64,000 nucleotides of DNA, taken from assembly GCA_003104995.1 (NCBI GenBank), contig PQAO01000021.1, positions 124,001 through 188,000 on the forward strand, written 5' to 3'. The DNA comes from Dehalococcoidia bacterium. Lineage in GTDB: Bacteria; Chloroflexota; Dehalococcoidia; Tepidiformales; Tepidiformaceae. Below are positions 33,706 to 43,779 of this stretch, piece after piece. The notes beneath the pieces were generated by a model. That model made no database searches, was not told the origin of the DNA, and saw nothing but the letters and a program-made list of their open reading frames with translations. Made by a program: the position numbers and the translations under genes. Numbering within the stretch: position 1 is the first letter of the stretch; the number at the start of each line of letters is the position of its first letter.

Positions 33706-34512
33706 TTGACCGAATTCCTCACCCCTCCCGGCGGCTGGCGCACCCCCTCAGGGCGACTCGCTGGCAAGGTCGCGGTCATCACCGGTGCGGGCTCCCAGAA
33801 CGAAGGCGTTGGGAACGGCCGCGCCATGGCTGTCCTCTTCGCCCGCGAAGGCGCTCGCGTCCTCCTGGTGGACCGCCGCCTCGATGCCGCCGAACTCACC
33901 CGGACCTTCATCAACGAACATAACGGCGAGGCCGTCCCCCACGCAGCCGACGTGACTGACCCGGCGGCCTGCGATGCCATGGTCTCCGCCGCCGTCGAAC
34001 GCTGGGGTCGCCTGGACATCCTCGTGAACAACGTCGGCATCGGCGTCGCCCGCACCATCGCCGATGTCTCGGACGCCGATTGGGACCTCCAGATGCGCGT
34101 GAACGTCACAACCATGGTGAACGCCAGCCGCCCGGCGATCGCCGCCATGCGCCAGTCCGGTGGCGGCGTCATCCTCAACACCTCCTCGATCGCGTCGCAG
34201 CGCGGGCGCGGCCTCGCGCCGTATGCCGCCTCGAAGGGCGCCGTGGAAGCGCTCACGCGCGCCATGGCCGCCGACCACGGCCGCGAGGGCATCCGCGTCA
34301 ACGCCATCGCTCCCGGCCCGGCCTACACCCCGATGGTCTACGCGCGCGGCATGTCCGAGGCGGCCCGCCAGGCCCGCACGAAAGCGACCGCGCTCGGTGT
34401 CGAAGGCACCCCCTGGGACATCGCCTATGCCGCCGTCTACCTCTGTTCCGACGAAGCTCGCTGGGTCACCGGTGTGGTCCTCGCCGTCGATGGCGGCGTA
34501 CTGGTGAACTGA
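33706..34512 (+). CDS. SDR-family oxidoreductase
   Basis: A 268-residue short-chain dehydrogenase: cofactor motif VITGAGSQNEGVGNGRAMA (variant TGxxxGxG), HAADVTDPAACDAMV, NNVGIG, catalytic Ser in LNTSSIASQRGRG and YAASKGAVEALTR with Tyr and Lys. The product oxidises or reduces an alcohol, ketone or acyl-CoA. Start is TTG with GGGGAG 8 bases upstream. Confidence 0.92.
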   Translation: MTEFLTPPGGWRTPSGRLAGKVAVITGAGSQNEGVGNGRAMAVLFAREGARVLLVDRRLDAAELTRTFINEHNGEAVPHAADVTDPAACDAMVSAAVERWGRLDILVNNVGIGVARTIADVSDADWDLQMRVNVTTMVNASRPAIAAMRQSGGGVILNTSSIASQRGRGLAPYAASKGAVEALTRAMAADHGREGIRVNAIAPGPAYTPMVYARGMSEAARQARTKATALGVEGTPWDIAYAAVYLCSDEARWVTGVVLAVDGGVLVN

Positions 34513-34611
34513 AGCCGGCGCGCCCAATCCCGGTGGCGTTGTCCACCCCAGGTCCACCTGCGCCACCCACTCGATCTACTCCCGGCACACTCCGGTGCCG
34601 AACTCTCTCAC

Positions 34612-36864
34612 ATGAGGGTGCGTCTTACCGCGGTCGTTGTTGTCCTTACAATCTTCCTGGGCTTCTCTGCCGGCGCGGGCATCCCACCCGCTGCAAACGC
34701 CCAGGCGTCCGACATCCCCTACGGCGTCGCTTCCGAGAGCTACTACAGCCTCGATACGGCCACTGGCAAGGTCAGCGTCCGTGTCCATGCCGAATACATC
34801 AATCTCCAGTCCGCCGAATTGCCCGAACTGCCCGTCTGGGTGATGCCCGGGGCCATGGACATCGTGGTGAAGGCTGGCGACAAGGTGCTCGAACACAAGC
34901 TCACCCCGGGTTCGGAGGCGGCCGCAACTGCCGGGTTCGCCGTCACGACGCTCCCCAAACCGCTGAAGAAGAACCTCAAGACCACCCTCGATGCCACCTA
35001 CACCCTCGGCCAGAATTCCGGCAGTCTCATCAATATCGAGCCCGGCGCAATCGAAACGCCCTTCATCGGCCAGGGCCACGGTTCGTTCGTCTTCATCGAT
35101 GTCCCCAGGAGCAGCGACAACGTCCTTGATCCCGGGTGCTTGCTGGCCGCCGAGCAGCCCGGCGATATCAAGGACGCCGGCCTCGAACGCTGGGTCTGTG
35201 GTGATGTCCTCCTCATCGCCCTCGCGACCGACGACGCGGACACGCTCGCCCGCTGCGCCCAGCTCGACGACCGCTGCAGGCAACGTGTCGATGCCGCCGT
35301 CTTCTCCGCCTACGTCCTCTCCGTCAGCGACGAAACCAAGCGCGGAGTGCTCGAATCAGCCGTCAAGATGCCGGATGGCCGCGACGTCACCCTCACCCTG
35401 AAGTACTTCAAACGCGACTCGGCCTGGGCCGAACGCCAGTTCGACCTCGCCAAACGTGCGTTCCCGCTGCTCGAACAGATCTTTGGCTTTCCCTACCCGT
35501 TCGACGAGGTAATGATGCGCCAGTCACATCACATCGACGCCATCGGCGCTGCCGGCGTCGCGTTCTCGAAAACCGGTGACGTTCTCCTCGCGACCGGCAC
35601 CGGCGTCGACGACGAAGTGACCATCCACGAACTCGCCCACCAGTGGGCCGGCAACGGCCAGCTCAGCAAGCCGTGGCAGTGGGAGGGCCTCGCCGAATGG
35701 GCCACCCGGGTGGTCGCTCCCCAGCTCGGCGTCTCGCCCCGCGACTGGGGCTGGCAAGCCTTTGGCGTGAACTTCCCGCTCACCCAGTGGGGCTCCATGC
35801 TCGGAGGTCCGCCGCAGTACTGGTATGGCCGCTCCGGCGCCTTCTGGTCCGCCTACGAAGAGGCAGTCGGGGGACGCGAGAAGATGACCGAAATCCTCTC
35901 CCGCATCGATGACGATCCCGGTGCCTGGCGCCTCCAGGACCGCTGGTTCCTCGACCAGGGCGAATGGGTCAGCGATCGGAACATCGACCAGCTCTTCCTC
36001 GACTGGGTCTTCAACTCCGAGACCGCTGCGCCCCTCCTCGCAACGCGCCGGGCCGCCAAAGACCAGGTCGCCACACTGAGCGTGCACGCGCTGGAGGCCG
36101 GACTCAGCGGCCTGCCCAGCGACATCTACGAAAACCTCATCGCCTGGAACTTCGGGGCAATCCCCGCCCAGGTCGCCAGGGCCAACGATGTCGTCGATTC
36201 ATACGCCAGGGTGCTTCAGCTCAGCCAGGACGCCGGCCTCGGCGCTCCCGCCAAAGTCGCCGAATCCTGGGGCACCGCCACAGTCGCGACCACGGCTGTC
36301 GTCGTCGAAGACCAGCGCCAGGCAATCCTCTCCATCATCGCCGCGACCGAACAGCTTGCCTCCGAACCCGAGGGTTCCCGAGCCAGCACCCGGCTCGCCG
36401 AGGCACGCGACAAGTACAACGCGGGTGACTTCGCCGGCGCCAGGGCTTCGGCGACTGGTGGCGTGACCGATGTCTACAACGACACCGCCGCTGGAAAGAT
36501 GATCGACCTCGCGAAGGAGAAACAGGCCACTTTTAAGGCTGGCTTCCTCGGACGCGTCGGCATGTTCTTCACCGACCCCGCCGGAGACCTTGCGAAGGCC
36601 GAGGCCGCATATGCAGCCGGTGATGGCGCGGCCGCCCTGCAGCTCTCGCGAGGCGCCTACGACACCTGGGACAACGCGAACCGGCGAGGCATCCAGCGCC
36701 TGGCACTGCTCGCGGGCGTGATGGCCGGCCTGAGTTTCCTTGTGTGGTTCCTCCTTCAGCGCATGGATCGGGCGCCGGCACCCAAGCGGCTCGGCGAAGG
36801 GCACTTCATCGATGCCTCCGACGAACGCCGCGGAAGCTGGAAGGACTGGGAGAACACCCCCTGA
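34612..36864 (+). CDS. Membrane-anchored M1-like metallopeptidase
   Basis: A 750-residue exported protein. Signal peptide (LTAVVVVLTIFLGFSAGAG), a beta-rich N-terminal domain, then the gluzincin core with HELAHQW (H339, E340, H343) and the third ligand Glu about 20 residues later in WEGLAEWAT. A C-terminal helical region ends in one transmembrane helix (LALLAGVMAGLSFLVWFLL) and a short cytoplasmic tail. The classic GAMEN exopeptidase motif is not obvious (a QSHHIDAIGAAGVAF segment stands there), so it may be an endopeptidase or a diverged aminopeptidase working outside the membrane. Confidence 0.82.
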   Translation: MRVRLTAVVVVLTIFLGFSAGAGIPPAANAQASDIPYGVASESYYSLDTATGKVSVRVHAEYINLQSAELPELPVWVMPGAMDIVVKAGDKVLEHKLTPGSEAAATAGFAVTTLPKPLKKNLKTTLDATYTLGQNSGSLINIEPGAIETPFIGQGHGSFVFIDVPRSSDNVLDPGCLLAAEQPGDIKDAGLERWVCGDVLLIALATDDADTLARCAQLDDRCRQRVDAAVFSAYVLSVSDETKRGVLESAVKMPDGRDVTLTLKYFKRDSAWAERQFDLAKRAFPLLEQIFGFPYPFDEVMMRQSHHIDAIGAAGVAFSKTGDVLLATGTGVDDEVTIHELAHQWAGNGQLSKPWQWEGLAEWATRVVAPQLGVSPRDWGWQAFGVNFPLTQWGSMLGGPPQYWYGRSGAFWSAYEEAVGGREKMTEILSRIDDDPGAWRLQDRWFLDQGEWVSDRNIDQLFLDWVFNSETAAPLLATRRAAKDQVATLSVHALEAGLSGLPSDIYENLIAWNFGAIPAQVARANDVVDSYARVLQLSQDAGLGAPAKVAESWGTATVATTAVVVEDQRQAILSIIAATEQLASEPEGSRASTRLAEARDKYNAGDFAGARASATGGVTDVYNDTAAGKMIDLAKEKQATFKAGFLGRVGMFFTDPAGDLAKAEAAYAAGDGAAALQLSRGAYDTWDNANRRGIQRLALLAGVMAGLSFLVWFLLQRMDRAPAPKRLGEGHFIDASDERRGSWKDWENTP

Positions 36865-36874
36865 CGGCGACTGC

Positions 36875-37705
36875 TCAGACCCCGGCGGCCTTCAGCCCGA
36901 GCCGGATTGCCACAAGGACGAGCGCCCCGGCGAGGGCCCGCATGATCGCCGGTCCGCCGAGCTTGTGTGAGAGCCGCGCGCCCACTTGGGCTCCGGGTAT
37001 CGCCCCGAGCGCTATCAGGACCGCCTGGGCGGCAGACCGATCCCAGCTCAGCACGCCCTGGAACACGTGGACGACTGTCCCTTCCGCGGCCATGAACGCC
37101 AGCACGAAGTGCGACGTTGCCGCGGCGATGTGTACCGGGAAGTGCAGGAGGGTCGCCATCACGGGCACATGGATGATTCCGCCGCCGATACCGAGCAGGC
37201 TGCTCACGAACCCGACCACCGTGCTGATCAACACGCCCTTCCACAGGTGAAACGAGTACTGGAACGTGTTGCCGTGCCGATCGGTAATCCGCCTCCGGAC
37301 CACGCCGCGGCCCACCACGGGCGCCACGATCCCCTGCTGGTGTCCCCGGAACATCAGGAACAGCCCGATCGCGCCGAGCACCACCGCGAACATCGCATCG
37401 AAGACCTGCCTGGGAATGTAGGCGACGGCGATGGCGCCGCCCACCGCGCCCGGGAAGGTCCCCACGACAAACCACCAGCCGCTCCTGTAGTCGATACGTT
37501 TCTGCAACCCATATGCCACCGACCCCGACGCGGCGTTCGCGCATACCACCAGCAGCGACATCGCCGTGATCGTCTCGGCCTCCTTGTCCGGGTAAAGAAG
37601 CAGCAGGACCGGGACCAGCACGAAGCCGCCGCCCGCCCCGACGAGGGTGCCGAACGCACCGACGGCGAGGCCGAGGGGAATTAAGAGAAGATCGACGTAT
37701 TCCAG
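36875..37705 (-). CDS. TauE/SafE-family permease (CTG start likely)
   Basis: A multi-pass transporter for sulfite or organosulfonates. Usual starts place translation at 37621, but the upstream in-frame sequence clearly encodes the conserved first helix (EYVDLLLIPLGLAVGAFGTL followed by VGAGGGFVLVPV). The only candidate start before the stop codon in this frame is a CTG at 37705, with GGAGAG about 8 bases upstream. Other TauE signatures are LGIGGGIIHVPV and SHFVLAFMAA. Expected length 276 residues. Function inferred from the family. Confidence 0.75.
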   Translation of the reverse strand: MEYVDLLLIPLGLAVGAFGTLVGAGGGFVLVPVLLLLYPDKEAETITAMSLLVVCANAASGSVAYGLQKRIDYRSGWWFVVGTFPGAVGGAIAVAYIPRQVFDAMFAVVLGAIGLFLMFRGHQQGIVAPVVGRGVVRRRITDRHGNTFQYSFHLWKGVLISTVVGFVSSLLGIGGGIIHVPVMATLLHFPVHIAAATSHFVLAFMAAEGTVVHVFQGVLSWDRSAAQAVLIALGAIPGAQVGARLSHKLGGPAIMRALAGALVLVAIRLGLKAAGV

Positions 37706-37775
37706 CGGATGTCTCTCCGGGCTCCGATGCTCAGAGTCTCCGCTCCTCTATCCGGCATGTCCAACCGCTCCCCTG

Positions 37776-39581
37776 CTAAACGGCGATATCGGTCTCGTCG
37801 CCGAAGTCGAACCGCCGGCGCAACGTCCTCCCCCGAAGCCGATCGGCCATCGCTCCGATCCGGTCCTGCAGGTGCGCGAGCCGCCGCTCCAGCCGCCCCC
37901 GCACCCACGACCGCGTCGAGCCGATCTGGCGGTACCGCGCATACCGGCGCTCAACGCGCTGCTTGCTCTTCTCGCGCTGGGTCCGTGCCAGTTCGCGAAG
38001 GATGCTCCGGCGGAGCAGCATCGCCGCCTCGGCGTGGTCCGTGTGGGCGCCGTCCCCCGGCTCCGGCACTGTATGGTCGATGATCCCGAGCCGCAGGCAA
38101 TCGTGCGAAGTCAACCGTAGCCGCTCGGCGAACTCACCGGCCTGTTCCACGCCCCCTGAAAGGATCGCAGCCGCATCCTCCGGCCGAACCACCCCATACA
38201 CCGCGTTGTCCAGCATCAGCACGCGGTCGCCAACGGCCATCGCCACCGCGGCTTCGGAGTTCCCCTCGCCCGTGATCACCGCGATTGTCGGCACCGGTAC
38301 CTCGAGCATGGTTGCCATGCACTGGGCCACCGCATGCCCGAGTCCCGCCTCTTCGTTTTCCAGCGAGGGCAACGCCCCCGGAGTGTCGACAAGCGTTACC
38401 AGGGGGAGCTTGAACTTCCCGGCGAGCGTCATGGCGCGGGTCGCCTTCCGGAACCCTGCCGCCGTGATCCACCCGCCGTTGGGGCCCGTCTCGTGTTGGC
38501 GCACCTGGCCCACGAGCATCACTGCTTCGCCCCCGAGCGATCCCATGCCGGCGATAATTGTCGGGTCGTCCACCCCGCTCCGGTCGCCGTGGAGTTCCAC
38601 GAAAGACGTCGTCATGCGTGCGATGAACTCCGCCGTCGTCGGCCGCATCTCGTGCCGGGAAATCTGTACCTGCTGCCATGCGCTTCGGCCCGAGTGCGCG
38701 ACATGCGATTCGTGCGGCCTTTTCTGGGCCATCAGCCGGTAGCTGTTTGCCAGCAGGTCGAGCAACTGCGCCAGCAAGTCGCGCAATTGGTGCCTCGCGA
38801 CCACCCCATCGATGAGCCCGTGCTTGAGGTGGGCCTCCGAGGTGTGCGCGTCCCGCGGGAGGTCATCCCCCCTCGCCTCCTCCTGCAGTGACCGCAGCGC
38901 CGCATATCCCACCAGGGCGTTCGGCTCCGCCAGGATGATGTCCGCCAGGTTCACAAAGCTCGTGTACGCCGAACCCGTTGTCGGGTCGGTGAGCACGGCG
39001 ATGTACGGCAGACCGGAGCGGTCGTGGCGCCGCACCGCCGCGGCAATTCGCGGAGCCTGCATCAGGGCCAGGAGTCCCTCCTGCATCCGCGTGCCAGAGG
39101 TCGAACACACCAGCACCATCGGTACCCGCCGGGATGTCGCCTTTTCGAACGCGCGCGCAAGCCGCTCGCCCGCCGCCACGCCGATGGAACCGCCCAGGAA
39201 CGAGAAGTCGATGACGCCTATCACCACGTCGCGCCCGTGGATTGTGCCGGTCCCGGTCAACGCTGCTTCGGTCAGGCCGGTCCGCCGTTGAGCCTGGATC
39301 ACCCGCGAACGGTACGACTGCCGGCCATGGAACGAGAGCGGGTCGATGGCCGTCACGCCCCGGTCGTCTTCATGGAAGCTGCCGATATCCAGCAGGGTCG
39401 CCAGCCGCTCCTCGGCGCTCAGGTGAAAGTGGAACCCGCATGCATGGCACACCCGGAAGCGCTCGTAGGAACGCGATCCTTCCAGGTCTGCCCCGCACGA
39501 TAGGCACTGTTCGTGCCCGCGCTCTTCCTCGGGCGCCTCGGCTTCTTCGTGCCGGCGCAGCAGTGTACGGAGAGTCTTCAC
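37776..39581 (-). CDS. accDA: Acetyl-CoA carboxylase carboxyltransferase, fused beta and alpha subunits
   Basis: A 601-residue fusion. AccD part (residues 1-280): zinc finger CLSCGADL and CHACGFHF, then ALTGTGTIHGRDVVIGVIDF and STSGTRMQEG. AccA part (about 285-600): RPTTAEFIARM, GGWITAAGFRKATRAM, VDTPGALPSLENEEAG and ITGEGNSEAAVAMAVGDRVLMLDNAVYGVV. It transfers CO2 from biotin-carboxyl carrier protein to acetyl-CoA, making malonyl-CoA. GTG at 39581, 13 bases after the ftsK stop, is the probable start. The last gene of the long leftward train. Confidence 0.9.
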   Translation of the reverse strand: MKTLRTLLRRHEEAEAPEEERGHEQCLSCGADLEGSRSYERFRVCHACGFHFHLSAEERLATLLDIGSFHEDDRGVTAIDPLSFHGRQSYRSRVIQAQRRTGLTEAALTGTGTIHGRDVVIGVIDFSFLGGSIGVAAGERLARAFEKATSRRVPMVLVCSTSGTRMQEGLLALMQAPRIAAAVRRHDRSGLPYIAVLTDPTTGSAYTSFVNLADIILAEPNALVGYAALRSLQEEARGDDLPRDAHTSEAHLKHGLIDGVVARHQLRDLLAQLLDLLANSYRLMAQKRPHESHVAHSGRSAWQQVQISRHEMRPTTAEFIARMTTSFVELHGDRSGVDDPTIIAGMGSLGGEAVMLVGQVRQHETGPNGGWITAAGFRKATRAMTLAGKFKLPLVTLVDTPGALPSLENEEAGLGHAVAQCMATMLEVPVPTIAVITGEGNSEAAVAMAVGDRVLMLDNAVYGVVRPEDAAAILSGGVEQAGEFAERLRLTSHDCLRLGIIDHTVPEPGDGAHTDHAEAAMLLRRSILRELARTQREKSKQRVERRYARYRQIGSTRSWVRGRLERRLAHLQDRIGAMADRLRGRTLRRRFDFGDETDIAV

Positions 39582-39594
39582 ACTGGAGAGTCTA

Positions 39595-42036
39595 TCAGGC
39601 AGGGTCTTCAATTGCGGTTCCGGCGAGCACGCGGCGCGACTCGCCATCCTCCCGTGGTCCTACGATTCCCTCGTCTTCGAGGATTTCGATGATCTTCGCG
39701 GCTTTCAGATAGCCGACTTTCAGCCGCCGCTGGAAGAGCGAAGGAGACACCCGCTGATGCTGGATGGCCAGCGCCCGCGCCCGGTCCACGATCGGGTCGT
39801 CGAACTCAACTTCGATGTCCGCCTCGCCGCCGTTCTGCGCGGCCAGGGCTTCTTCCAGCAGTGCATCGGCCGTCTCGGGAGCCAGCTCCCCGAATCGCTC
39901 GTCCTTCCAGAACTCCACCAGCCGCTCCACCTCCGCATCCGAGAGGTACACACCCTGGATCCGGATCGGCTTCGCCGCGTCGGTCGGCATGTAAAGCATG
40001 TCCCCGCGTCCGAGCAGCTTCTCGGCGCCGCCCATGTCCAGGATCGTTCGCGAGTCCGTCTGCGATGTCACGGCGAACGCGATGCGGGTCGGGAAGTTCG
40101 CCTTGATGAGCCCGGTTACCACGTCGACCGAAGGCCGCTGCGTCGCTACCACCAGGTGGATGCCCGTCGCCCGGGCCAGCTGGGCCAGCCGGCAGATGAG
40201 CTTTTCCACCTCGAACGGGGCCGCCATCATCAGGTCCGCCAGCTCGTCGATGATCACTACCCAGTAGGGCAGCTTCTTCAGGATTCGCGGGTGCTTGTTG
40301 TAAGCCTCGATGTTCCGCACCGCCAGGCTCGCGAACTTCTTGTAACGCGCCTCCATCTCGCCGACCACCGCCTGCAGCACCCCCACGACTTTGTCCATGT
40401 CGACGATGACTTCGCTGAAGGCCATGTGCGGGATGCCCGAGTAGCTTGTGAGCTCCACCCGCTTCGGGTCGATCATCACGAACCGCACCTGGTCCGGCGT
40501 CGCGTTCATCATGATCCCCGCGATGATTGAGTTCATACAGACGCTCTTGCCCGAACCTGTCGCGCCCGCGATCAACAGGTGCGGCATCTTCCCGAGGTCA
40601 GCCACTACTGGCACCCCTGAGACCCCTTTGCCCAGCGCGAGCGCAAGCCTGGTCTTCTTCTCCAGGTCCGCAAACTCCTTGGTCTCCATGACCGCGCGCA
40701 TGGTCACCACCGTTGCCGCGTCGTTCGGCACCTCGATGCCGACGATCGCCCGGCCCGGCACTGGCGCCTCGATGCGCAGGCTCGGAGCCGCCAGGGCCAG
40801 GGCCAGGTCGTTCTGCAGGGCCGTGATCTTGTTGACCCGCACGCGCGTGCGCGATACCTCCACCCGCTCGGTACGCGGCCGCCCGTCGGTGCCGAAGAGT
40901 GGCTTCCCGGTCTCGTCGCGCACCGGAACGTCTTTGTAGCGGATCTCCCATCCGGGCTCAACACCGAACTGGGTAACCGTTGGCCCCTCATTGATCTCCA
41001 CCACCGTCGCGTCCACGCCGAAGCTCGCGAGTGTGTCGACGATCAGTTGTGCCCGCGCGGCGTTGTCGTGTTTGCGATGGATGCTCGGCTGTGGCGCCGT
41101 CAGCATCTCGATGGCTGGCAGCTGCCAACCGCTCTTCGGTTCGAGTTCGAGCCCCAACTGCAGCGGCTCCGATTGTTCGTCGTCGATTTCTTCCGCCTGG
41201 GGCACGGTCTCCGGCTCGTCCAGCACGAGTTCTTCCGCGGGTATGGCCGTGAACGCGGCGGCCGCACCGGTCCCAACAGGCGAACTCGGCGAGGCCGCGT
41301 CAATCGATGGCCGGAAGATCACGGGCGCCCCTTCGAGCGCGGTTCGGCCCATCGGCTCCAGCCGCTCGAAGCCCCCGGCTCCTATGATGACTTCTTCCTC
41401 ATCCGCTCCCGGACGCCTGAGGATGAACTTGATCCAGCGTCCTACCGCCGCCGCGCCGCGGTGCGGCAGCCGGCGCTCCCACGCTTCCTCGATCCACAGG
41501 GGAGCGTTCGTCGCGAACCAGCGTGTCGCGCCCGGCGCCAGCAGCGACGCGGCTACGATAAACAGGCTGATCCAGGCGAGCTTGCCCAGGAATCCCGAGA
41601 CCAGCCGCCTGCCGATGTCGCCGCCGAGCGAGACCTCCTGGAAGCTCACGTTCCAGGCCGTCCACGGCGCCTCGTTCAACCCGAATAGCCCCCAGGCGAA
41701 CAGTCCTGCCGCGACCACCCCACCCGTACGCCGCACGAACGGCACGCGGTCGAGGTACCAGCCCCGCCAGGTCGCGGCCGCGCCGTACAACGCCCAGGCG
41801 AGCACGACCAGCAGGCCGAATCCGAACGTCCGCAGCAGCCAATCGCGTACATCGCGCCCCACTTCGGCCCCGTCGAACGCGACCGCAGCCGCAACGAGGG
41901 CTGCCAGGACTGCCAATGGCCCGACGATCCCGGGCTTGTTCAGCTTCGCTAGTGAAAACCGGCTCTTCCGTTTCCTGCCACGCGAACCGGTGTTCGCGCG
42001 GGCAGTGCGGGGCCGAGTACGTGCCCGTGCCGCCAT
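39595..42036 (-). CDS. ftsK: DNA translocase FtsK/SpoIIIE
   Basis: An 813-residue septal DNA pump. Four transmembrane helices occupy the first 190 residues. The motor has GATGSGKS (about residue 492), Walker B VVIIDELADLMM, and QRPSVDVVTGLIKANFPTRIAF. The C-terminal gamma domain (FQRRLKVGYLKAAKIIEILEDEGIVGP) reads orienting KOPS-like sequences and contacts XerD. It segregates chromosome termini at division. It lies 76 bases after rnj. Confidence 0.96.
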   Translation of the reverse strand: MAARARTRPRTARANTGSRGRKRKSRFSLAKLNKPGIVGPLAVLAALVAAAVAFDGAEVGRDVRDWLLRTFGFGLLVVLAWALYGAAATWRGWYLDRVPFVRRTGGVVAAGLFAWGLFGLNEAPWTAWNVSFQEVSLGGDIGRRLVSGFLGKLAWISLFIVAASLLAPGATRWFATNAPLWIEEAWERRLPHRGAAAVGRWIKFILRRPGADEEEVIIGAGGFERLEPMGRTALEGAPVIFRPSIDAASPSSPVGTGAAAAFTAIPAEELVLDEPETVPQAEEIDDEQSEPLQLGLELEPKSGWQLPAIEMLTAPQPSIHRKHDNAARAQLIVDTLASFGVDATVVEINEGPTVTQFGVEPGWEIRYKDVPVRDETGKPLFGTDGRPRTERVEVSRTRVRVNKITALQNDLALALAAPSLRIEAPVPGRAIVGIEVPNDAATVVTMRAVMETKEFADLEKKTRLALALGKGVSGVPVVADLGKMPHLLIAGATGSGKSVCMNSIIAGIMMNATPDQVRFVMIDPKRVELTSYSGIPHMAFSEVIVDMDKVVGVLQAVVGEMEARYKKFASLAVRNIEAYNKHPRILKKLPYWVVIIDELADLMMAAPFEVEKLICRLAQLARATGIHLVVATQRPSVDVVTGLIKANFPTRIAFAVTSQTDSRTILDMGGAEKLLGRGDMLYMPTDAAKPIRIQGVYLSDAEVERLVEFWKDERFGELAPETADALLEEALAAQNGGEADIEVEFDDPIVDRARALAIQHQRVSPSLFQRRLKVGYLKAAKIIEILEDEGIVGPREDGESRRVLAGTAIEDPA

Positions 42037-42112
42037 GGCTCTGCACTCCTCATTACCCGTCCGCCGGCACCCCGCTGGCCGCGAACGGCATCGCCCGGTG
42101 TGGTCCCGCTGA

Positions 42113-43771
42113 CTAGACCTCGACAGTCACAGTCAGCACCATCGGGCGCCTGCGCGTCTCATCATAGAGGAACTTGCTCACAGCGTCGCGGATCCGCGCG
42201 TTGATGTCCCCGAACTCCGCGTAGTGATCGACTCCCTTGATCGAATCGGCGACCACCTGTTTGCTCCGGTCGAGGAGGTCCTCGCGTTCCTCCACGTCGA
42301 CGAATCCGCGCGCCAGTACCTCGGCCGCCCGTTCCAGCTTCCCGGTCTGCTTGTCGACCGTCACAATCACCACGACCACGCCATCGGTCGACAGGTGGGC
42401 CCGATCCCGCAGGATGTGCTGGTCCACGTCGCCAATACCCAGTCCATCGACGTAGACGTAACTCGCCGCCACGCGCTCGCCGGTCCAGGCGCTCTCCTCG
42501 TCGATCTCCAGCACGTCGCCATCGGTGAGCACGAATGCATTGCCCTTCGGCACCCCGACTGACTCCGCCAGCTTGGCGTGGATGACCAGGTGCCGGTACT
42601 CGCCGTGAACAGGCACAAAGTATTCCGGCTGCAGCAGGCTCTGGATGATCTTCAGCTCTTCCCGGCTTGCATGGCCGTGCACGTGCGTGTTGAGCGCCCG
42701 GTTGTAGAGCACCTCGGCCCCCAGCCGGAACAGGTTGTCCACGTTCCGGTACACCGCCGTTTCGTTTCCGGGGATGGGTGATGCTGAGAGCACCACTGTG
42801 TCCCCCTGCGTGATCGTGATGTGCCGGTGGTCACCGTTGGCCATCCGCGTCAGCGCGCTTGTCGGCTCGCCCTGGCTGCCGGTCGTCACCACAACCAGCT
42901 TCGCGGCCGGCGTGTTCCGCATCTCCTCGACACCGATGATTACTCCATCAGGTGCGTTCAGGTAGCCCAGCTGGCGCGCCATCGCGACGTTGTCGATCAT
43001 CGATCGGCCGGTCACGAACACCTTCCGCCCCGTGAAGACCGCCGCGTCCACAACCTGCTGCACGCGCGAGATGAGCGAGGCGAACGTTGCCACGATCATG
43101 CGGCCTTCGGCGTTGACCATGATGTTTCGCAGCGCCTCACCCACGAGTTGCTCGCTCGGGGTGAAACCCTCCTGCTCCGCGTACGTCGAGTCGGCCAGCA
43201 GCAGCAGGCAGCCCTCCGCGCCGACCTGCGCCAGCCGGATGAGGTCCGTGTGCTGGTCCATCACCGGTGTGTGGTCCAGCTTGAAGTCCCCGGTGTGCAC
43301 CACGAGGCCCAGCGGTGTCCGGATCACCAGGCCGCAGGCGTCGGGAATGCTGTGCGCAACGGTGAAGAACTCCACCTCGAACGCCCCGGCCGTGATCACG
43401 TCGCCCGGCTGGATGACGTGCGTCTCTGCGTCTTGCAGCAGCCGGTGCTCTTGGAGCTTCACCCGGATCAGCCCGTCGGTGAGCCGCGCTCCGTAAATGG
43501 GGACGTTGAACTCGCGCATGAAGTACGGCAGCGCGCCCACGTGGTCTTCGTGTCCGTGTGTCAGGAACACCGCGCGGAGCTTGTCCTTGTTGTCGCGAAG
43601 ATACGTGAAGTCCGGGATCACGAGGTCGACCCCGAGCATCTCTTCCTCCGGGAACATCAATCCCACGTCAACGACGATGATGTCGTCGCCATACTCCAGG
43701 ACCATCATGTTCCGGCCAATTTCGCCAAGCCCGCCGAGCGGGATGACGCGCAATGTGGTGTTACCTGCCAT
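42113..43771 (-). CDS. rnj: Ribonuclease J
   Basis: A 552-residue metallo-beta-lactamase/beta-CASP nuclease. HGHEDH (H72, H74, D76, H77) binds the two zinc ions; GLGEIGRN near the start and VHTGDFK, DSTYAEQEGFTPSE, the beta-CASP motif RMIVATFASLISRVQQVVDAA, and the NTHVHGHAS segment are typical. It cleaves RNA endo- and 5'-exonucleolytically in rRNA maturation and mRNA decay. Gap of eight bases to the udg gene upstream in the operon. Confidence 0.97.
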   Translation of the reverse strand: MAGNTTLRVIPLGGLGEIGRNMMVLEYGDDIIVVDVGLMFPEEEMLGVDLVIPDFTYLRDNKDKLRAVFLTHGHEDHVGALPYFMREFNVPIYGARLTDGLIRVKLQEHRLLQDAETHVIQPGDVITAGAFEVEFFTVAHSIPDACGLVIRTPLGLVVHTGDFKLDHTPVMDQHTDLIRLAQVGAEGCLLLLADSTYAEQEGFTPSEQLVGEALRNIMVNAEGRMIVATFASLISRVQQVVDAAVFTGRKVFVTGRSMIDNVAMARQLGYLNAPDGVIIGVEEMRNTPAAKLVVVTTGSQGEPTSALTRMANGDHRHITITQGDTVVLSASPIPGNETAVYRNVDNLFRLGAEVLYNRALNTHVHGHASREELKIIQSLLQPEYFVPVHGEYRHLVIHAKLAESVGVPKGNAFVLTDGDVLEIDEESAWTGERVAASYVYVDGLGIGDVDQHILRDRAHLSTDGVVVVIVTVDKQTGKLERAAEVLARGFVDVEEREDLLDRSKQVVADSIKGVDHYAEFGDINARIRDAVSKFLYDETRRRPMVLTVTVEV

Positions 43772-43779
43772 GGGATTCC

